Shown here: positions 54,806-64,000 of the stretch, piece by piece | Numbering within the stretch: the stretch's first letter is position 1 | Layout: every line of letters begins with the position of its first letter | NCBI RefSeq assembly: GCF_002245895.1 | Contig: NZ_NPJZ01000001.1 | Span: 5,409,001 to 5,473,000 of the forward strand | DNA: 64,000 bases | Source of the DNA: Rhodococcus sp. OK302 | GTDB lineage: Bacteria > Actinomycetota > Actinomycetes > Mycobacteriales > Mycobacteriaceae | Direction of reading: 5' to 3' | Notes under the pieces: model-generated | Database searches by the model: none | Told to the model about the DNA's origin: nothing | What the model saw: the letters and a program-made list of their open reading frames with translations, nothing else | Made by a program: the position numbers and the translations under genes

Positions 54806-57800
54806 TCAGAACTGTCCTAGGTCGGGAATCACGATGTCGTTGTCTCCGAAACCGGCCGAAGGCATTGTGGGGATACCGCTGTGCACGGGACGCATCGCAG
54901 CTTCCTCACATTCCTTGACCATTGTCGACAACCCGGCAGTAGCCCAGAAAACGTCGGGCGCGAGGTCACGGAAGATCGGGGTCTTGGACGCCTGACCTCT
55001 CGAGGTGATCAGGGAGAAGGTGCCGCCACCGGCCGCACCGTCTTCACCGGGAGCCATATAGTGATGGCCCGCAAACGCATTCAGGCGATCGAGCCACTCG
55101 ACGGCCTTCGCACTGCGCTCCTTGATCGTGGAAACCCCGTCCGATTCCGGAACGGCCGACGGCCATCCGGTTTGGGTTTCTCCGGTACGCAGCCATTCCG
55201 TCAACGCGGCCTTCGCCGAGATCTCGTTGATGCCGCGTGCCGGATCTTCCAGCGTCGCATCGTAAATCGAGCGCAAAGCCCGGTACGGGTACATCGACGA
55301 CATGACCGGTTGCTGATGCGACTGCGCCATGGCCAGGAGTACCGATTCGAGCACGGCTGGCAACCAGTCGTTATTAGCGCCGAAGCGTGCCGGCGGCGTG
55401 AGCAACGGGTTCGGGAAATCCAGCCAAGCACTGTCCGCTGCCGACCAGACCCGCACCGGCTCCAGGAACGGCGGTGCTGGAATCCGGATGCGCCCCAGCA
55501 CAAGTCCGAGGAACCAGCCTGCCGTCATCGCGCGGCGCTCGTTCTCGTGCATGGGCAACGACGCGGCCAGCGGCCTCGACCGACGCATCGACCAGAATGC
55601 TTCCTGCTGCGACGGCGTCGAATCCGCCCACTGCTTCGCGGCGGGCTTGAGAACCGAATCGTAAGCCAACGGTGAGTAGTTGGGATACGAGCCGAAGATG
55701 TCGAGTCGCTTGAGTCCGCCCTCGTCCGTCAGCACGCGGCCGAAGCCGTCGCCGGTTTCACGGTCGATCTTCGGATTGTGACTGATGACCTGAGCCAACA
55801 GGTCCGACACCGGAAGGTTGAGGAACGGCACGGCCGAGAACTTGTACCGGTACGCAATCTGCTGACCGGGATGCAGCGCTTCCATGGCCTGCTGGTTGAC
55901 GCTCGCGAGCGGACGAGCCAGTGAGAGCGCCTCGCCGAACTTCGAAAGCAACAGCGAAGTACGCTGCGACAGTTCGTATTCCGGGACTCCCGAAGCCACG
56001 ATGTAGTCACGCAAGGTCACCTTGCAGAACCGGTCGAAGGACTCTCCGGTCCGCGAGACGTATGCCCGCGCACGGTTCAGCAATTCGGCGCCGCGCAGGT
56101 GAATGTCGTAGCGAGCAGCCGACGGGATGAGCGCTTCATTGGTGGACGGGTTTACCGGGAATGCCTTGGAGCGCCACGTTGCCGTCCGTTCGATCAGTGG
56201 CACAACCTGACCCGGAGCACGCGAACCGTCGGTAGTGGGCCACAGTCCGGTGACAACACGCTGCGACGCGATCTGCACGGCCGACTCGAATGGCGGCGGC
56301 ACAGCCGAGTCCTCCGCAACGGCCATCGGCAGGTCACTGCGGTACTGCGAGAGGAACTCCGCCGACGGCGTCAGCATCACCTCGTTGTTGGCCTCGGCGA
56401 AGCGCTGCGGAACACGCTCGGCCGCATCGGAAGGCCAGGCTGCATACTGATCGGTCTCGAGCCGTGCGAGCCCCACATCGACAGCCGGCGTCTTGCTCGC
56501 GATTCGCAGCACTGTCTGAGATTCGTTGAGAGCCGCCAATAGCGGCGTCATGATCTCCGGAACCAGTGCGGCCGCGATGTCTCGAACCTTGCCCGACAGC
56601 GTCGAGTAGATCTGACGACTGACGTTGCCCTGGTACTCGGCGACAACGGAATCGATCACCGCGGCGCTCATCGGGATCGTCCCGTTGAGGCTGGCCAACG
56701 TTGCGGTGACCCCCGGCGTGGGTGCGGTGATGTCTGCCGGTGCCAGCTTGGCCAGGTCTTCGGCGGCCGGACGAATGATGTCACGGAGGTACGCCGCCAA
56801 ACGATTGACAATTGCTGTCGCGTAAGGCAATCCGAGAGTGGAAATCGCCTCGCCGACCATCGACTCGATGTTGTAGACGATGCGATCCTGCCAACCGAAG
56901 GCATGCAGCAGTGCGGCATTGTCCGACGCGCCCCGCAAAGCGATCGAACGCCCACGGATAGCCATCTGGACGTCCGGAACCCACTGCTTGGCATTCATGC
57001 CGTCGCCGGACGGAATGTACGGGCGAAGTTGCGACTCGACGATCTGACGCGACATCCGGCCGATCTCTTCCCACGGCAGAACAGTTCCCGTGATCCATCC
57101 GCTGACGTTCGCCGGAGAAGCACCGCCGCCGGAATTTCGATCGGCCAGCCCGACGCGCGCCAGAATCGACGGCCATTGACTGTCGAGAATTCCGTTGACC
57201 TGCTCCTCGTCCGAGGCCGGGTTACCACGCTGCAGGTGCCCGTCGAGCAAGCGGTCGACGCTACTGCGGGCGAGGCGTTGAGCCGAGTATTCCGCGTACC
57301 GGTCGCGGCCCATGCTCAGGCTCGAGAATCCGAAAGTGCCCCACGGCAAGCTGTCCCACGCGCCGGCTCCCCACCCGATGTGCTCACGCAGACCAGCCAG
57401 ACCGCCGCCGTTGGTGAGGTCGTACTGGATGAACTGGCGAGTCGCGGCGCCACTCATCATCAGTCCCGACAGTCCGCGTCCGAGACCGCGGTAGATCGCA
57501 TTCTGGGAACCGTCGCCGAACGGTGCGCCTTCGGTTCCGACGCGACGCCCGACTGGGAATACCCGGGCAAACGGAACTTCGGCGCCCTCACCGTTCTGCT
57601 GGCCCAGCGCCTTGAGAATAGTGACGTCGTGGTCGCGCGCCGAACCCATCTGGCTGGCGACGATCTCGCCGAGCATCGCCAACGCGTTGGCACTGACGCC
57701 GGTAGTCGCGCTTTTGCCCAACCCGTCGAAGATGTCGGGAGCAACCATGAACACGCCCATCATTCGCGGATCCAAACGCGGTATGAGAGTGAGCAATCGG

Positions 57801-58378
57801 CAGATATCCAGGGCCATCGACGCACCGGCACCGCCGGCCATCGACGAGACCACCAGAACGATCGGGGCTTCACCGGGATCGAAGGAACCGCCACCGGGAA
57901 TGTTCAGCGAACGCATCTCGGTCTCGGTTGAGACGGTGAACAAGGTGTCCCACGCCCGTTGCAGCACTTCACTGATACCCGTGGTCTTACTCAGCGTGAT
58001 CATGCGACCGAGTGCACGGAACTGGCCGGCTCCCGAACCGATCGGCACCGGCACATTCCGCGGATCACGGGGCGCCCAGGTCGCAATCGAGCTCAACTGC
58101 TGACGTGCGGTCAACTGGTTGGAGAGTGCGTTGTCCAACACAGCATACGAATCACCTTGCGGCCCACTGCCGAAGTAACTACCACCCTGATCGCGAACGT
58201 TGTTGAGTCCGTCCGGTCCCGATTCGGGTGCTGTCGGAACATCGAGGCTCACGAACTGCCAGCCGGACGGGATCTTGTCGACGCCGACAGCTGCCAGATC
58301 GGAGCGCAGCTGATCCATCATGTAGGACAACGTGACCGCGCCCGATCCGCCGCAACCAACTACCAGAAAACGCCTCAT
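54806..58378 (-). CDS. Tubulin/FtsZ-like protein
   Basis: The 1190-residue protein starts at ATG 58378, with gagagga upstream; earlier in-frame codons lie within the VWA gene. The N-terminus RRFLVVGCGGSG (residues 2-13) is a Rossmann-like nucleotide loop, and SSMAGGAGASMALD (178-191) takes the place of the tubulin signature GGGTGSG, the T4 loop of the FtsZ/tubulin fold. The next ~900 residues have no recognised domain and look largely helical. This is the pattern of long 'tubulin-like domain' proteins found with VWA and GTPase genes. Whether it polymerises is unknown. Confidence 0.8.
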   Translation of the reverse strand: MRRFLVVGCGGSGAVTLSYMMDQLRSDLAAVGVDKIPSGWQFVSLDVPTAPESGPDGLNNVRDQGGSYFGSGPQGDSYAVLDNALSNQLTARQQLSSIATWAPRDPRNVPVPIGSGAGQFRALGRMITLSKTTGISEVLQRAWDTLFTVSTETEMRSLNIPGGGSFDPGEAPIVLVVSSMAGGAGASMALDICRLLTLIPRLDPRMMGVFMVAPDIFDGLGKSATTGVSANALAMLGEIVASQMGSARDHDVTILKALGQQNGEGAEVPFARVFPVGRRVGTEGAPFGDGSQNAIYRGLGRGLSGLMMSGAATRQFIQYDLTNGGGLAGLREHIGWGAGAWDSLPWGTFGFSSLSMGRDRYAEYSAQRLARSSVDRLLDGHLQRGNPASDEEQVNGILDSQWPSILARVGLADRNSGGGASPANVSGWITGTVLPWEEIGRMSRQIVESQLRPYIPSGDGMNAKQWVPDVQMAIRGRSIALRGASDNAALLHAFGWQDRIVYNIESMVGEAISTLGLPYATAIVNRLAAYLRDIIRPAAEDLAKLAPADITAPTPGVTATLASLNGTIPMSAAVIDSVVAEYQGNVSRQIYSTLSGKVRDIAAALVPEIMTPLLAALNESQTVLRIASKTPAVDVGLARLETDQYAAWPSDAAERVPQRFAEANNEVMLTPSAEFLSQYRSDLPMAVAEDSAVPPPFESAVQIASQRVVTGLWPTTDGSRAPGQVVPLIERTATWRSKAFPVNPSTNEALIPSAARYDIHLRGAELLNRARAYVSRTGESFDRFCKVTLRDYIVASGVPEYELSQRTSLLLSKFGEALSLARPLASVNQQAMEALHPGQQIAYRYKFSAVPFLNLPVSDLLAQVISHNPKIDRETGDGFGRVLTDEGGLKRLDIFGSYPNYSPLAYDSVLKPAAKQWADSTPSQQEAFWSMRRSRPLAASLPMHENERRAMTAGWFLGLVLGRIRIPAPPFLEPVRVWSAADSAWLDFPNPLLTPPARFGANNDWLPAVLESVLLAMAQSHQQPVMSSMYPYRALRSIYDATLEDPARGINEISAKAALTEWLRTGETQTGWPSAVPESDGVSTIKERSAKAVEWLDRLNAFAGHHYMAPGEDGAAGGGTFSLITSRGQASKTPIFRDLAPDVFWATAGLSTMVKECEEAAMRPVHSGIPTMPSAGFGDNDIVIPDLGQF

Positions 58379-58418
58379 GCCGGTCCTCTCGAAATGATGA
58401 TGCTTGCGCTGAAAGTCA

Positions 58419-61187
58419 TTACCGCCCTCGACCGTCCGGCGGTCCGAACGGATCGAACCCGCTCGGCGGCGCAAATGGATCCGCGTTGCCGCCGCCGGCC
58501 GCCGGTGGCGCCCACGTCGACTCGCCCGGATGTCCGCTTGCCGGCTGGAAACCGCCCGATGCGGCTCCACCCGGTGGGCCGCCGAACGGGTCTGCAGCCG
58601 AAGAACCCTGCTGTCCGCCCGGACTATTCGGCCCGCCGGAAACACCGCCGGCCCCGGAAGTAGCGACCGATGCTGCACGCACCTGGGACACCGCATTTGC
58701 TGCGTTTCTCCGAGCGTCGTCAAGCACTCGTGCGACCCGATTCTCGTCGGCATCCGCACTGATCAGCAGCAGCAACGTCGCAAATTCTGCGGGACCGTTC
58801 GGATCGTGGAAGACCGCCCACGAGTTGTGCACTGCCAGCGGAAGTCGCGCGTTGCCGGCCTTGTCCGTTGCCGGAGTCGAACCCGATGCGCCGAGCAGTC
58901 CCGGCAGACTTGCCGTGACATATCCAGCTCCGACCGGTGACAGACCGACGTGTGTACGCAATTCGACGCCGTCGGCGTCGAGCACGCGAGTCGCTTCGTG
59001 CATTCCACGTACAGACTCGACAAGATCACGGTCACGCAGTTCGAACGGTCGCCCCTCGCGGAGAATTTCACCGTTTCTGATCTCGATCGGGAACTGCTTC
59101 GCTTTGAGTCCACCCGCCGGAATTTTTGCGGTCAGCCACTTGCCCAAGTAGAGGAGCAGCAGTGGGATACCCGGACCGAGGATCAATGCGACGATCAGCG
59201 TCAGCCAGAAGCGGCCGGTATCGACCTGCTTCTGGACGTCGGCGGTGAACTCCACGGGCACGGAGACCTCGCGGTCACTCTCCCCCTCCGGCGATACCAG
59301 CAGTGACATCGTGCCGCTGACGGTGCCGTTGGCGGCGTTCTCGATGTCGATCGACACCGGAAGTGTGCCAGTCGAATCGAGGCACTGCGCATCACCCGAG
59401 GTGGTCAGCACGACCGATCCGATACCGTCCGGTGATCCCTTGATCGACACCGGATTTCCCGCGTCGAGTCGAACGCATCCTGCGCCGGTGACGTCGAGAG
59501 TTCGATCAAACCGTCCGCTACCTTCGAGCGTGCCGAAGTCGACTCGCGCCGGAAGCGACGGGAATCCGATCGGCGGTGCAACAGGCAGAGCGATGTCGAC
59601 CGACTGAGGCGTCAATGCCGTTCCCGGCTCGACGCCACCGTCCGCTCGCGTTGCGTTCGCCGTCGTGACGTTGAGTGTGAGGCGTAGCGTCGAATCGCCC
59701 GGTGGGACGTCGGTGAGGTCGAGTTCTACCGACTCACCGATTCGGTCCTTCGGCAACGGCGCTGCCACGTCGTGCACGGTGCCCGTCGAATCCACGATCG
59801 AGACCGACAGTTCTGCCGTTCCCAGCAACGTCTCCGGATCAATCGGCGCACGGTCGGCACCGACGATTCCGAGTTCGATGGCACTGGTCTTCTCACCGGT
59901 ATGAACTGCGGCCGTCTTCTGGCCCAGCCAAGCCGGAAACAGGTTGCCGGAAATATGAATGTTGGACTTGGATCGCGCCTGCGCCGCAGACCCGGTGGGG
60001 TCGACGAATGCAAGTGCCCACACACCCTGCCACTGGGGCGAACCCGCATCGGTCATCGAGAAAGACACCGAATTCGGCGATTCCCATCGATAGTTGATCT
60101 CGACTCCGCCGAGTTGTCCACGAGAATCCGTTCCCACAGCGGTCAACGGCAAGGCCAGTTGCTCTCCGTTCGGAGCAATCAACGTCGGGATCAAGCCTGG
60201 TGCGTCGGCAAAGCCGAGCACGTTGACGGCGCTGATCGAACTGTCCAGGACAAACCTGTGCTTGCCTTCCTCGCACACGTCTCGGACGCAGACACCGCTC
60301 TCACGTTCCAATGGTGCCTGGCCTGGAGTGCTGATGGAGTCGAAGGCAAACAGCAGGTCGTCGATGTTCTGGGCGAGGAAGAACTCACCCGGCGGCGGAG
60401 ATTGCACAGCGCCGCACTGGGTACCGTCGCCGGAAGTTCCGGAGGTGATCGCACGCATCAGATCGAAGTCGTCGGCGACGGCAGTACCGGCCGCAAGACC
60501 GATGCCGAACGTCTTGATTCCGGCGCTGCGTATCTGGTCTGCGATGCCCGCCGGTCGACAGATCGATTCGGTTGCTGCTGCAACTACTGCCTTGACTCCG
60601 TCCGGCGAACCCAATGTTGCTCCCGGCGCATACGGCTTGCTGCCGTCGCGTTCGGTGAAGTCCAGTTTGCCGTCGGAGAACCACGCGATTGCCTGGCACC
60701 TCCGGGATCCGTCGGCGTTCTGTGGGCGATCACCCAGATCGCTCCGAGCGCCGTCCATCGCACCCCAGTAATCGGTGTCGATTCCGTTTGTCCGGCTGCG
60801 GAACTCGTCGACCGAACTCTTGAGCGTGGGTAACGTTCCGGAATCCAGAGAGGTCCAACCCGTGTGCACGGTGTAATCGCTCGAGAACCCGGCGATGGCG
60901 ACGTTGAGGTCTACCGCGGCTGATTCTCCGAAAGCAGTAAGGCGGTCCAACAGGAAATTTGCTGCGGATACTCGCGCCGCGTCGGGGTCGGATATCTGGA
61001 GGCTCGACGACTCGTCGACCAGAAGGAGTAGGTCTCCCGTCTGCTGCGAGGCGAGGCAAGAACCGAAGTCCTCGACCGCCGAAGTCGTATTTCCGGCTGC
61101 TTGCGCCGTGACGACTCCGAAACCGCTAACGGCATTGAGCATCAGTATTCCGAAAATGAAAAGCGCGCCGGTGCGCATTCTGCTCAC
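58419..61187 (-). CDS. Membrane-anchored VWA-domain protein
   Basis: The 922-residue protein starts at a GTG overlapping the upstream stop (GTGA). A signal sequence (~1-33, ending AQA-A) precedes an external von Willebrand A domain with a complete MIDAS start, LVDESSS (D58, S60, S62), and IAWFSDGKLD further on. Several Ig-like strands follow, then one membrane span near 655-680 (LTLIVALILGPGIPLLLLYLG). The cytosolic tail carries a beta domain and a Gly/Pro-rich end (GGPPGGAASGG). It would link an outside ligand or metal signal to the tubulin-like and GTPase proteins inside. Confidence 0.84.
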   Translation of the reverse strand: MSRMRTGALFIFGILMLNAVSGFGVVTAQAAGNTTSAVEDFGSCLASQQTGDLLLLVDESSSLQISDPDAARVSAANFLLDRLTAFGESAAVDLNVAIAGFSSDYTVHTGWTSLDSGTLPTLKSSVDEFRSRTNGIDTDYWGAMDGARSDLGDRPQNADGSRRCQAIAWFSDGKLDFTERDGSKPYAPGATLGSPDGVKAVVAAATESICRPAGIADQIRSAGIKTFGIGLAAGTAVADDFDLMRAITSGTSGDGTQCGAVQSPPPGEFFLAQNIDDLLFAFDSISTPGQAPLERESGVCVRDVCEEGKHRFVLDSSISAVNVLGFADAPGLIPTLIAPNGEQLALPLTAVGTDSRGQLGGVEINYRWESPNSVSFSMTDAGSPQWQGVWALAFVDPTGSAAQARSKSNIHISGNLFPAWLGQKTAAVHTGEKTSAIELGIVGADRAPIDPETLLGTAELSVSIVDSTGTVHDVAAPLPKDRIGESVELDLTDVPPGDSTLRLTLNVTTANATRADGGVEPGTALTPQSVDIALPVAPPIGFPSLPARVDFGTLEGSGRFDRTLDVTGAGCVRLDAGNPVSIKGSPDGIGSVVLTTSGDAQCLDSTGTLPVSIDIENAANGTVSGTMSLLVSPEGESDREVSVPVEFTADVQKQVDTGRFWLTLIVALILGPGIPLLLLYLGKWLTAKIPAGGLKAKQFPIEIRNGEILREGRPFELRDRDLVESVRGMHEATRVLDADGVELRTHVGLSPVGAGYVTASLPGLLGASGSTPATDKAGNARLPLAVHNSWAVFHDPNGPAEFATLLLLISADADENRVARVLDDARRNAANAVSQVRAASVATSGAGGVSGGPNSPGGQQGSSAADPFGGPPGGAASGGFQPASGHPGESTWAPPAAGGGNADPFAPPSGFDPFGPPDGRGR

Positions 61188-61729
61188 AGCCGTCCAATCC
61201 AATCAGCAATGTTCCACGCACTGATCAGTACTGCAATGCATGAAACAGCGAGTACGACGCGGGTAGCCCAGGGCACCCACAGAGGCTCTGTATAGAACGC
61301 ACTGGCCCGGGCCTGCGTATCTCGGTAGGTAAAGGCAGCAAGCAATCCGATTGCCACGGGTCCGCTGAGAACCCAGGCGACAACAGCAAGTGGTCCCGAA
61401 TCGAGCGCAGCCAAGGCTACGACGGCCACGATCAGCCCGATCACCGCGGCGGCTCCGGCAGCGGTCAACCATGCCGTCGGTGCGGTACGCATCTGAACGG
61501 GAGCGCTGGGGCCGACAGCACCGAAGGAATCGACGGCAGCCATGCCCGGCGGTTGCCCGAAGCCCGATGGCGGTTGCCCAAAGCCCGGCTGCTGGCTCAG
61601 CGGCGGCGGAGCGCCAAATCCGCCGGAGGACCGAGTGAAGTCGCCGGCTCCCTGGTCAGGTACGCCACTGTTTCCCGGCTGCGGACGTGAATATTCGCTG
61701 AAGTCGAATGGATCAGGCGGACGTACCAA
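61184..61729 (-). CDS. Proline/glycine/glutamine-rich membrane protein, first gene of the cluster
   Basis: The 181-residue protein starts at TTG 61729 with aaggag six bases upstream. The first ~85 residues are a low-complexity cytosolic domain with 'GFGQPPSGFGQPPG' repeats. Three membrane helices follow: WLTAAGAAAVIGLIVAVVALAAL, VAWVLSGPVAIGLLAAFTY and VVLAVSCIAVLISAWNIA (first two cited in part). It is coupled to the VWA gene (GTGA). The function is unknown; Pro-rich tails of this type often bind other components. Confidence 0.76.
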   Translation of the reverse strand: MVRPPDPFDFSEYSRPQPGNSGVPDQGAGDFTRSSGGFGAPPPLSQQPGFGQPPSGFGQPPGMAAVDSFGAVGPSAPVQMRTAPTAWLTAAGAAAVIGLIVAVVALAALDSGPLAVVAWVLSGPVAIGLLAAFTYRDTQARASAFYTEPLWVPWATRVVLAVSCIAVLISAWNIADWIGRL

Positions 61730-62083
61730 GGAACGCTCCTTGCAATGGGAATTGAAACGGCAACCAGAACTCGGAGAGCACTTACTGAGATACTTCGGTC
61801 ATACGAACTGCATTGCTACATTTGCGACATCGGGGCGTCGAACGACACAGGTGTCCTTCCCCCCAAATTGCACGAACATATATCACCATACGAGTCGGAC
61901 AATTTCCCCGTTGACCCTCGAAATGAGCCGAACCGAGGTAGAGAACTGGGACGGAACGCCCAGACTAGACTGGAGATTCACCGCCGATGTGCGGCTTGAT
62001 AAATCGAAAGGCACGTCATCACGCAATCTCCCGCTCCGCACGACATCTACTTCGTACCCCCGGAGCAGGACACCCCCGAACCC
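61730..62083. other. Divergent region between the 22-kb cluster and the Stealth gene
   Basis: This 354-bp stretch should contain the promoter of the large minus-strand run and that of the Stealth gene. I see no clear boxes. The last ~65 bases may in fact be coding for the N-terminus of the Stealth protein (see that gene). Confidence 0.45.
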
Positions 62084-63616
62084 GTGAAACCGGTTTCGGC
62101 TTCGGTGCGCGCCCGATTGAACGATCGCCCCGAGACAGTGCGATTCAAGAATCGATTCGCACTCCCGATCACCACCACCACCCCACTCGAAGCGATGATC
62201 GAGGATCTTCTGTTCATCCGCGACATTCTCGACGGGGCCGGAATCGAATACCTTCTCGTCCGCGGCAACGACGAACGCGCGGTCATCGCTGTCGACTGGA
62301 TCTACCGCAAGAAATTGCGGCGTGCCTTGATCGAAGGGTGCCAGGACACACCGTTCTATTCGAAGACTCTCGACGCAAAGAAAAGTCCGGCACTCCTGAT
62401 CGCCGATGGCAGTATCTCCACCACTCCGAAAGCACGCATCTTTCGGTTGTTCCGCCCTCGAGTACATGTGACAAGCGGCCTCAACTACGGGGCGAATATC
62501 GGTCTCCAGATCGAACTGTGGTCGATGTCCGAAGAAGAAATAGTTCTCCCCGTGGAGAATTCTCTGACGCGGCGCACCGTACGACCGGAAGAAGCAGTCC
62601 GCGGCACGGTAGAACGTTTCGGCAGAATCTGGCCGACGATCGAGAACATGTTCGCCGACCACGCGTCGGACATCAATTTCGACATCGACCTCGTCTTCTC
62701 GTGGGTCGACGGTTCGTCCAAGGAGTTTCAGGCTCAGCGGGCACTCCGGATGAAAAACTACGTTGTCGGCGAGGGCGACGATTCCGCGGCGCGCTTTCGA
62801 CAGATCGACGAATTGAAGTATGCACTGCGATCCGTGCACATGTACGCCCCGTGGATCCGACGGATATTTGTTGCTACCGATTCCGAACGACCCGCCTGGC
62901 TCGCCGACGATCCGCGCGTCACATTCATGCCGAGTGAAAAATTCTTCGCCGATACAACGGTGCTGCCGACGCACAATTCACAGGCCGTCGAATGCCAATT
63001 GCATCACATACCGGGCCTTTCCGAGCATTTCCTCTATTCCAATGACGACATGTTCTTCGGCCGACCCGTCAGTCCGGACATGTTCTTCTCCCCCGGCGGT
63101 ATCAGTATGTTCATCGAAGCTGACACCCGAATCGGCCTGGGGCATAACGATGACGACCGCAGTGGATTCGAAAATGCGGCTCGGGTCAACCGACGACTCC
63201 TACAAGAGCGGTTCGGATTGATGACAACTCGTCATCTCGAACACGCTGCAACGCCCTTGCGTAAAAGCGTCATGGCGGAAATGGAAGTCGAATTCGCGGC
63301 TGATTTTGCGGCAACCGCGGCAAGTACTTTCCGCGCGAGCTCCAACATTTCGGTGACCAACTCGCTCTACCACTACTACACGCTGATGAGCGGACGCTCT
63401 GTCGTCCAGAAGTCTGCGACAGTCAAGTACGTCGACACCACGGTCAAAGACGGTCTTCGACAGATGAATTCACTACTCGAGAATCGTTCGATGGATTTCT
63501 TCTGCCTCAATGACGGCAGTGCACCGGAGATCGACCTCGAGCTTCGCACACAAAAAGTGACCGAATTCCTCGAGAATTACTACCCCATCCCGGCTCCGTG
63601 GGAGCAGCGCAGTTGA
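62084..63616 (+). CDS. Stealth-family sugar-phosphate transferase
   Basis: At least 510 residues are encoded from the GTG at 62084. Stealth conserved regions are clear: CR1 IDLVFSWVDGSSKEFQ (~207), CR2 DELKYALRSVHMYAPWIRRI (~250) with FLYSNDDMFFGRPV (~320), CR3 HLEHAATPLRKSVM (~385) and a CR4-like end. These enzymes transfer hexose-1-phosphate groups to make phosphodiester-linked surface glycans. The frame continues upstream without a normal start: codons from 62018 read ITQSPAPHDIYFVPPEQD, and aaagg sits six bases before that ATC, so translation may begin at 62018 from a non-canonical codon. Confidence 0.9.
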   Translation: MKPVSASVRARLNDRPETVRFKNRFALPITTTTPLEAMIEDLLFIRDILDGAGIEYLLVRGNDERAVIAVDWIYRKKLRRALIEGCQDTPFYSKTLDAKKSPALLIADGSISTTPKARIFRLFRPRVHVTSGLNYGANIGLQIELWSMSEEEIVLPVENSLTRRTVRPEEAVRGTVERFGRIWPTIENMFADHASDINFDIDLVFSWVDGSSKEFQAQRALRMKNYVVGEGDDSAARFRQIDELKYALRSVHMYAPWIRRIFVATDSERPAWLADDPRVTFMPSEKFFADTTVLPTHNSQAVECQLHHIPGLSEHFLYSNDDMFFGRPVSPDMFFSPGGISMFIEADTRIGLGHNDDDRSGFENAARVNRRLLQERFGLMTTRHLEHAATPLRKSVMAEMEVEFAADFAATAASTFRASSNISVTNSLYHYYTLMSGRSVVQKSATVKYVDTTVKDGLRQMNSLLENRSMDFFCLNDGSAPEIDLELRTQKVTEFLENYYPIPAPWEQRS

Positions 63617-63618
63617 AC

Positions 63619-64000
63619 CTAACTGCCTGCAGTACTTAATGTTTCACTGACCACGATGCCCGCAGCGGCCAGTTTGACCGCCGCTGCGGCAGCGTCGACT
63701 GGCTCACCCACGCTGGGATAGGCGCCGATCGGAACCACCGAATGAACGATCGTGTCGGCGTACACGTGAACCAGATTGCAGCCCTGTGCACCGTCTCGAC
63801 CACGCTGGCCACCCACTTCGACATTGAGGTCCTGGGTATAGCAGGTCGACGACGCCACCGATACCGGAATTCCGGCGAAGGTCGCCATAGTCGAATAGTG
63901 CAGGTGCCCAGCCAGAATGGACCTCACATCACTACCGCGAAGCACATCGGCCAACCGTGACTGGTCTCGCAGTTCGACAGACACCGCCAGGTCCTGAATA
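63619..64000 (-). CDS. Cyclic-nucleotide phosphodiesterase-like metallophosphatase (5' end outside window)
   Basis: The frame is open from the right edge to the stop at 63619-63621, giving the last ~126 residues. It contains the calcineurin-type motif GHLH ([10 protein letters not shown]) and '[14 protein letters not shown]', which closely recalls the C-terminus of mycobacterial Rv0805, a class III cAMP phosphodiesterase. The N-terminal metal motifs lie outside the window. It converges with the Stealth gene, three bases apart. Confidence 0.85.
   Translation of the reverse strand, partial: IQDLAVSVELRDQSRLADVLRGSDVRSILAGHLHYSTMATFAGIPVSVASSTCYTQDLNVEVGGQRGRDGAQGCNLVHVYADTIVHSVVPIGAYPSVGEPVDAAAAAVKLAAAGIVVSETLSTAGS

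Noticed and set aside
58378..58759. 127-residue N-terminal extension of the tubulin-like protein
   Set aside because: The upstream in-frame stretch lies over the Gly/Pro-rich C-terminus of the VWA gene, is arginine-rich and lacks a ribosome binding site; the ATG at 58378 has one and starts directly at the nucleotide-loop strand.
1..64000. CRISPR arrays, tRNA genes, IS elements
   Set aside because: No regularly spaced direct repeats, cloverleaf-like sequences with a T-loop core, or transposase/integrase motifs were found on reading both strands.

Overview
The window looks like a chromosomal stretch of a high-GC actinobacterium, most likely a mycolic-acid bacterium of the Rhodococcus/Nocardia type. 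This is inferred from type VII secretion (EspC-like) proteins, GTG/TTG starts, a partial gene resembling the mycobacterial Rv0805 cyclic-nucleotide phosphodiesterase, a Stealth protein and Tat/lipobox lipoproteins. No tRNA, rRNA, CRISPR array, transposase or integrase was seen.

Region 1 (1-3647, minus strand) is a compact polymorphic-toxin unit: an SseB-like protein, an EspC-like type VII secretion protein, and a large RHS/YD-repeat protein that runs off the left edge, so its toxic C-terminus is not visible.

Region 2 (3753-23292, plus strand) is an anti-phage defence island. Its first module (3753-10937) holds an unknown protein, a small coupled ORF, a DUF6361-like protein, a double-HKD phospholipase-D-fold protein and a SNF2-type helicase; I cannot assign it to a named system. 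A stand-alone PD-(D/E)XK nuclease-DUF2075 helicase fusion follows. Next comes a tightly overlapping seven-gene, visibly AT-richer operon (13441-21776): Z1 helicase-like protein, small protein, PD-(D/E)XK protein, MORC/MutL-type GHKL ATPase, two accessory proteins and a C5 cytosine methyltransferase. It resembles MZA-type and MutL/MORC restriction-modification operons. The ATPase gene appears to need a -1 shift at a C6 tract. A helicase pseudogene with several frameshifts ends the island.

Region 3 (23268-38890) is mixed metabolism: a DnaQ exonuclease-BRCT-TerD fusion, a lipoprotein, a metallo-beta-lactamase-fold protein, a cationic amino-acid permease coupled to a universal stress protein, a divergent racemase-arginase-like fusion, a TauD-family dioxygenase with a complete Dpp/Opp-type ABC importer, and a SnoaL-like protein.

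Region 4 (38894-61729, minus strand) is a 22-kb run of 13 nearly contiguous genes, preceding a small secreted-protein gene: proline-rich membrane protein, VWA protein, tubulin-like protein, two large unknowns (one with FN3-like repeats), GAP1-like protein, second VWA protein, TRAFAC GTPase, GAP1-M-like/TerD fusion, membrane protein, DUF4407 protein, small unknown and a degenerate protein kinase. It is best read as a GTPase/tubulin/TerD-centred stress or conflict system. The TerD exonuclease at 23268-25199 may be functionally linked.

Region 5 (62084-64000) holds a Stealth-family sugar-phosphate transferase and the 3' end of a cyclic-nucleotide phosphodiesterase gene.
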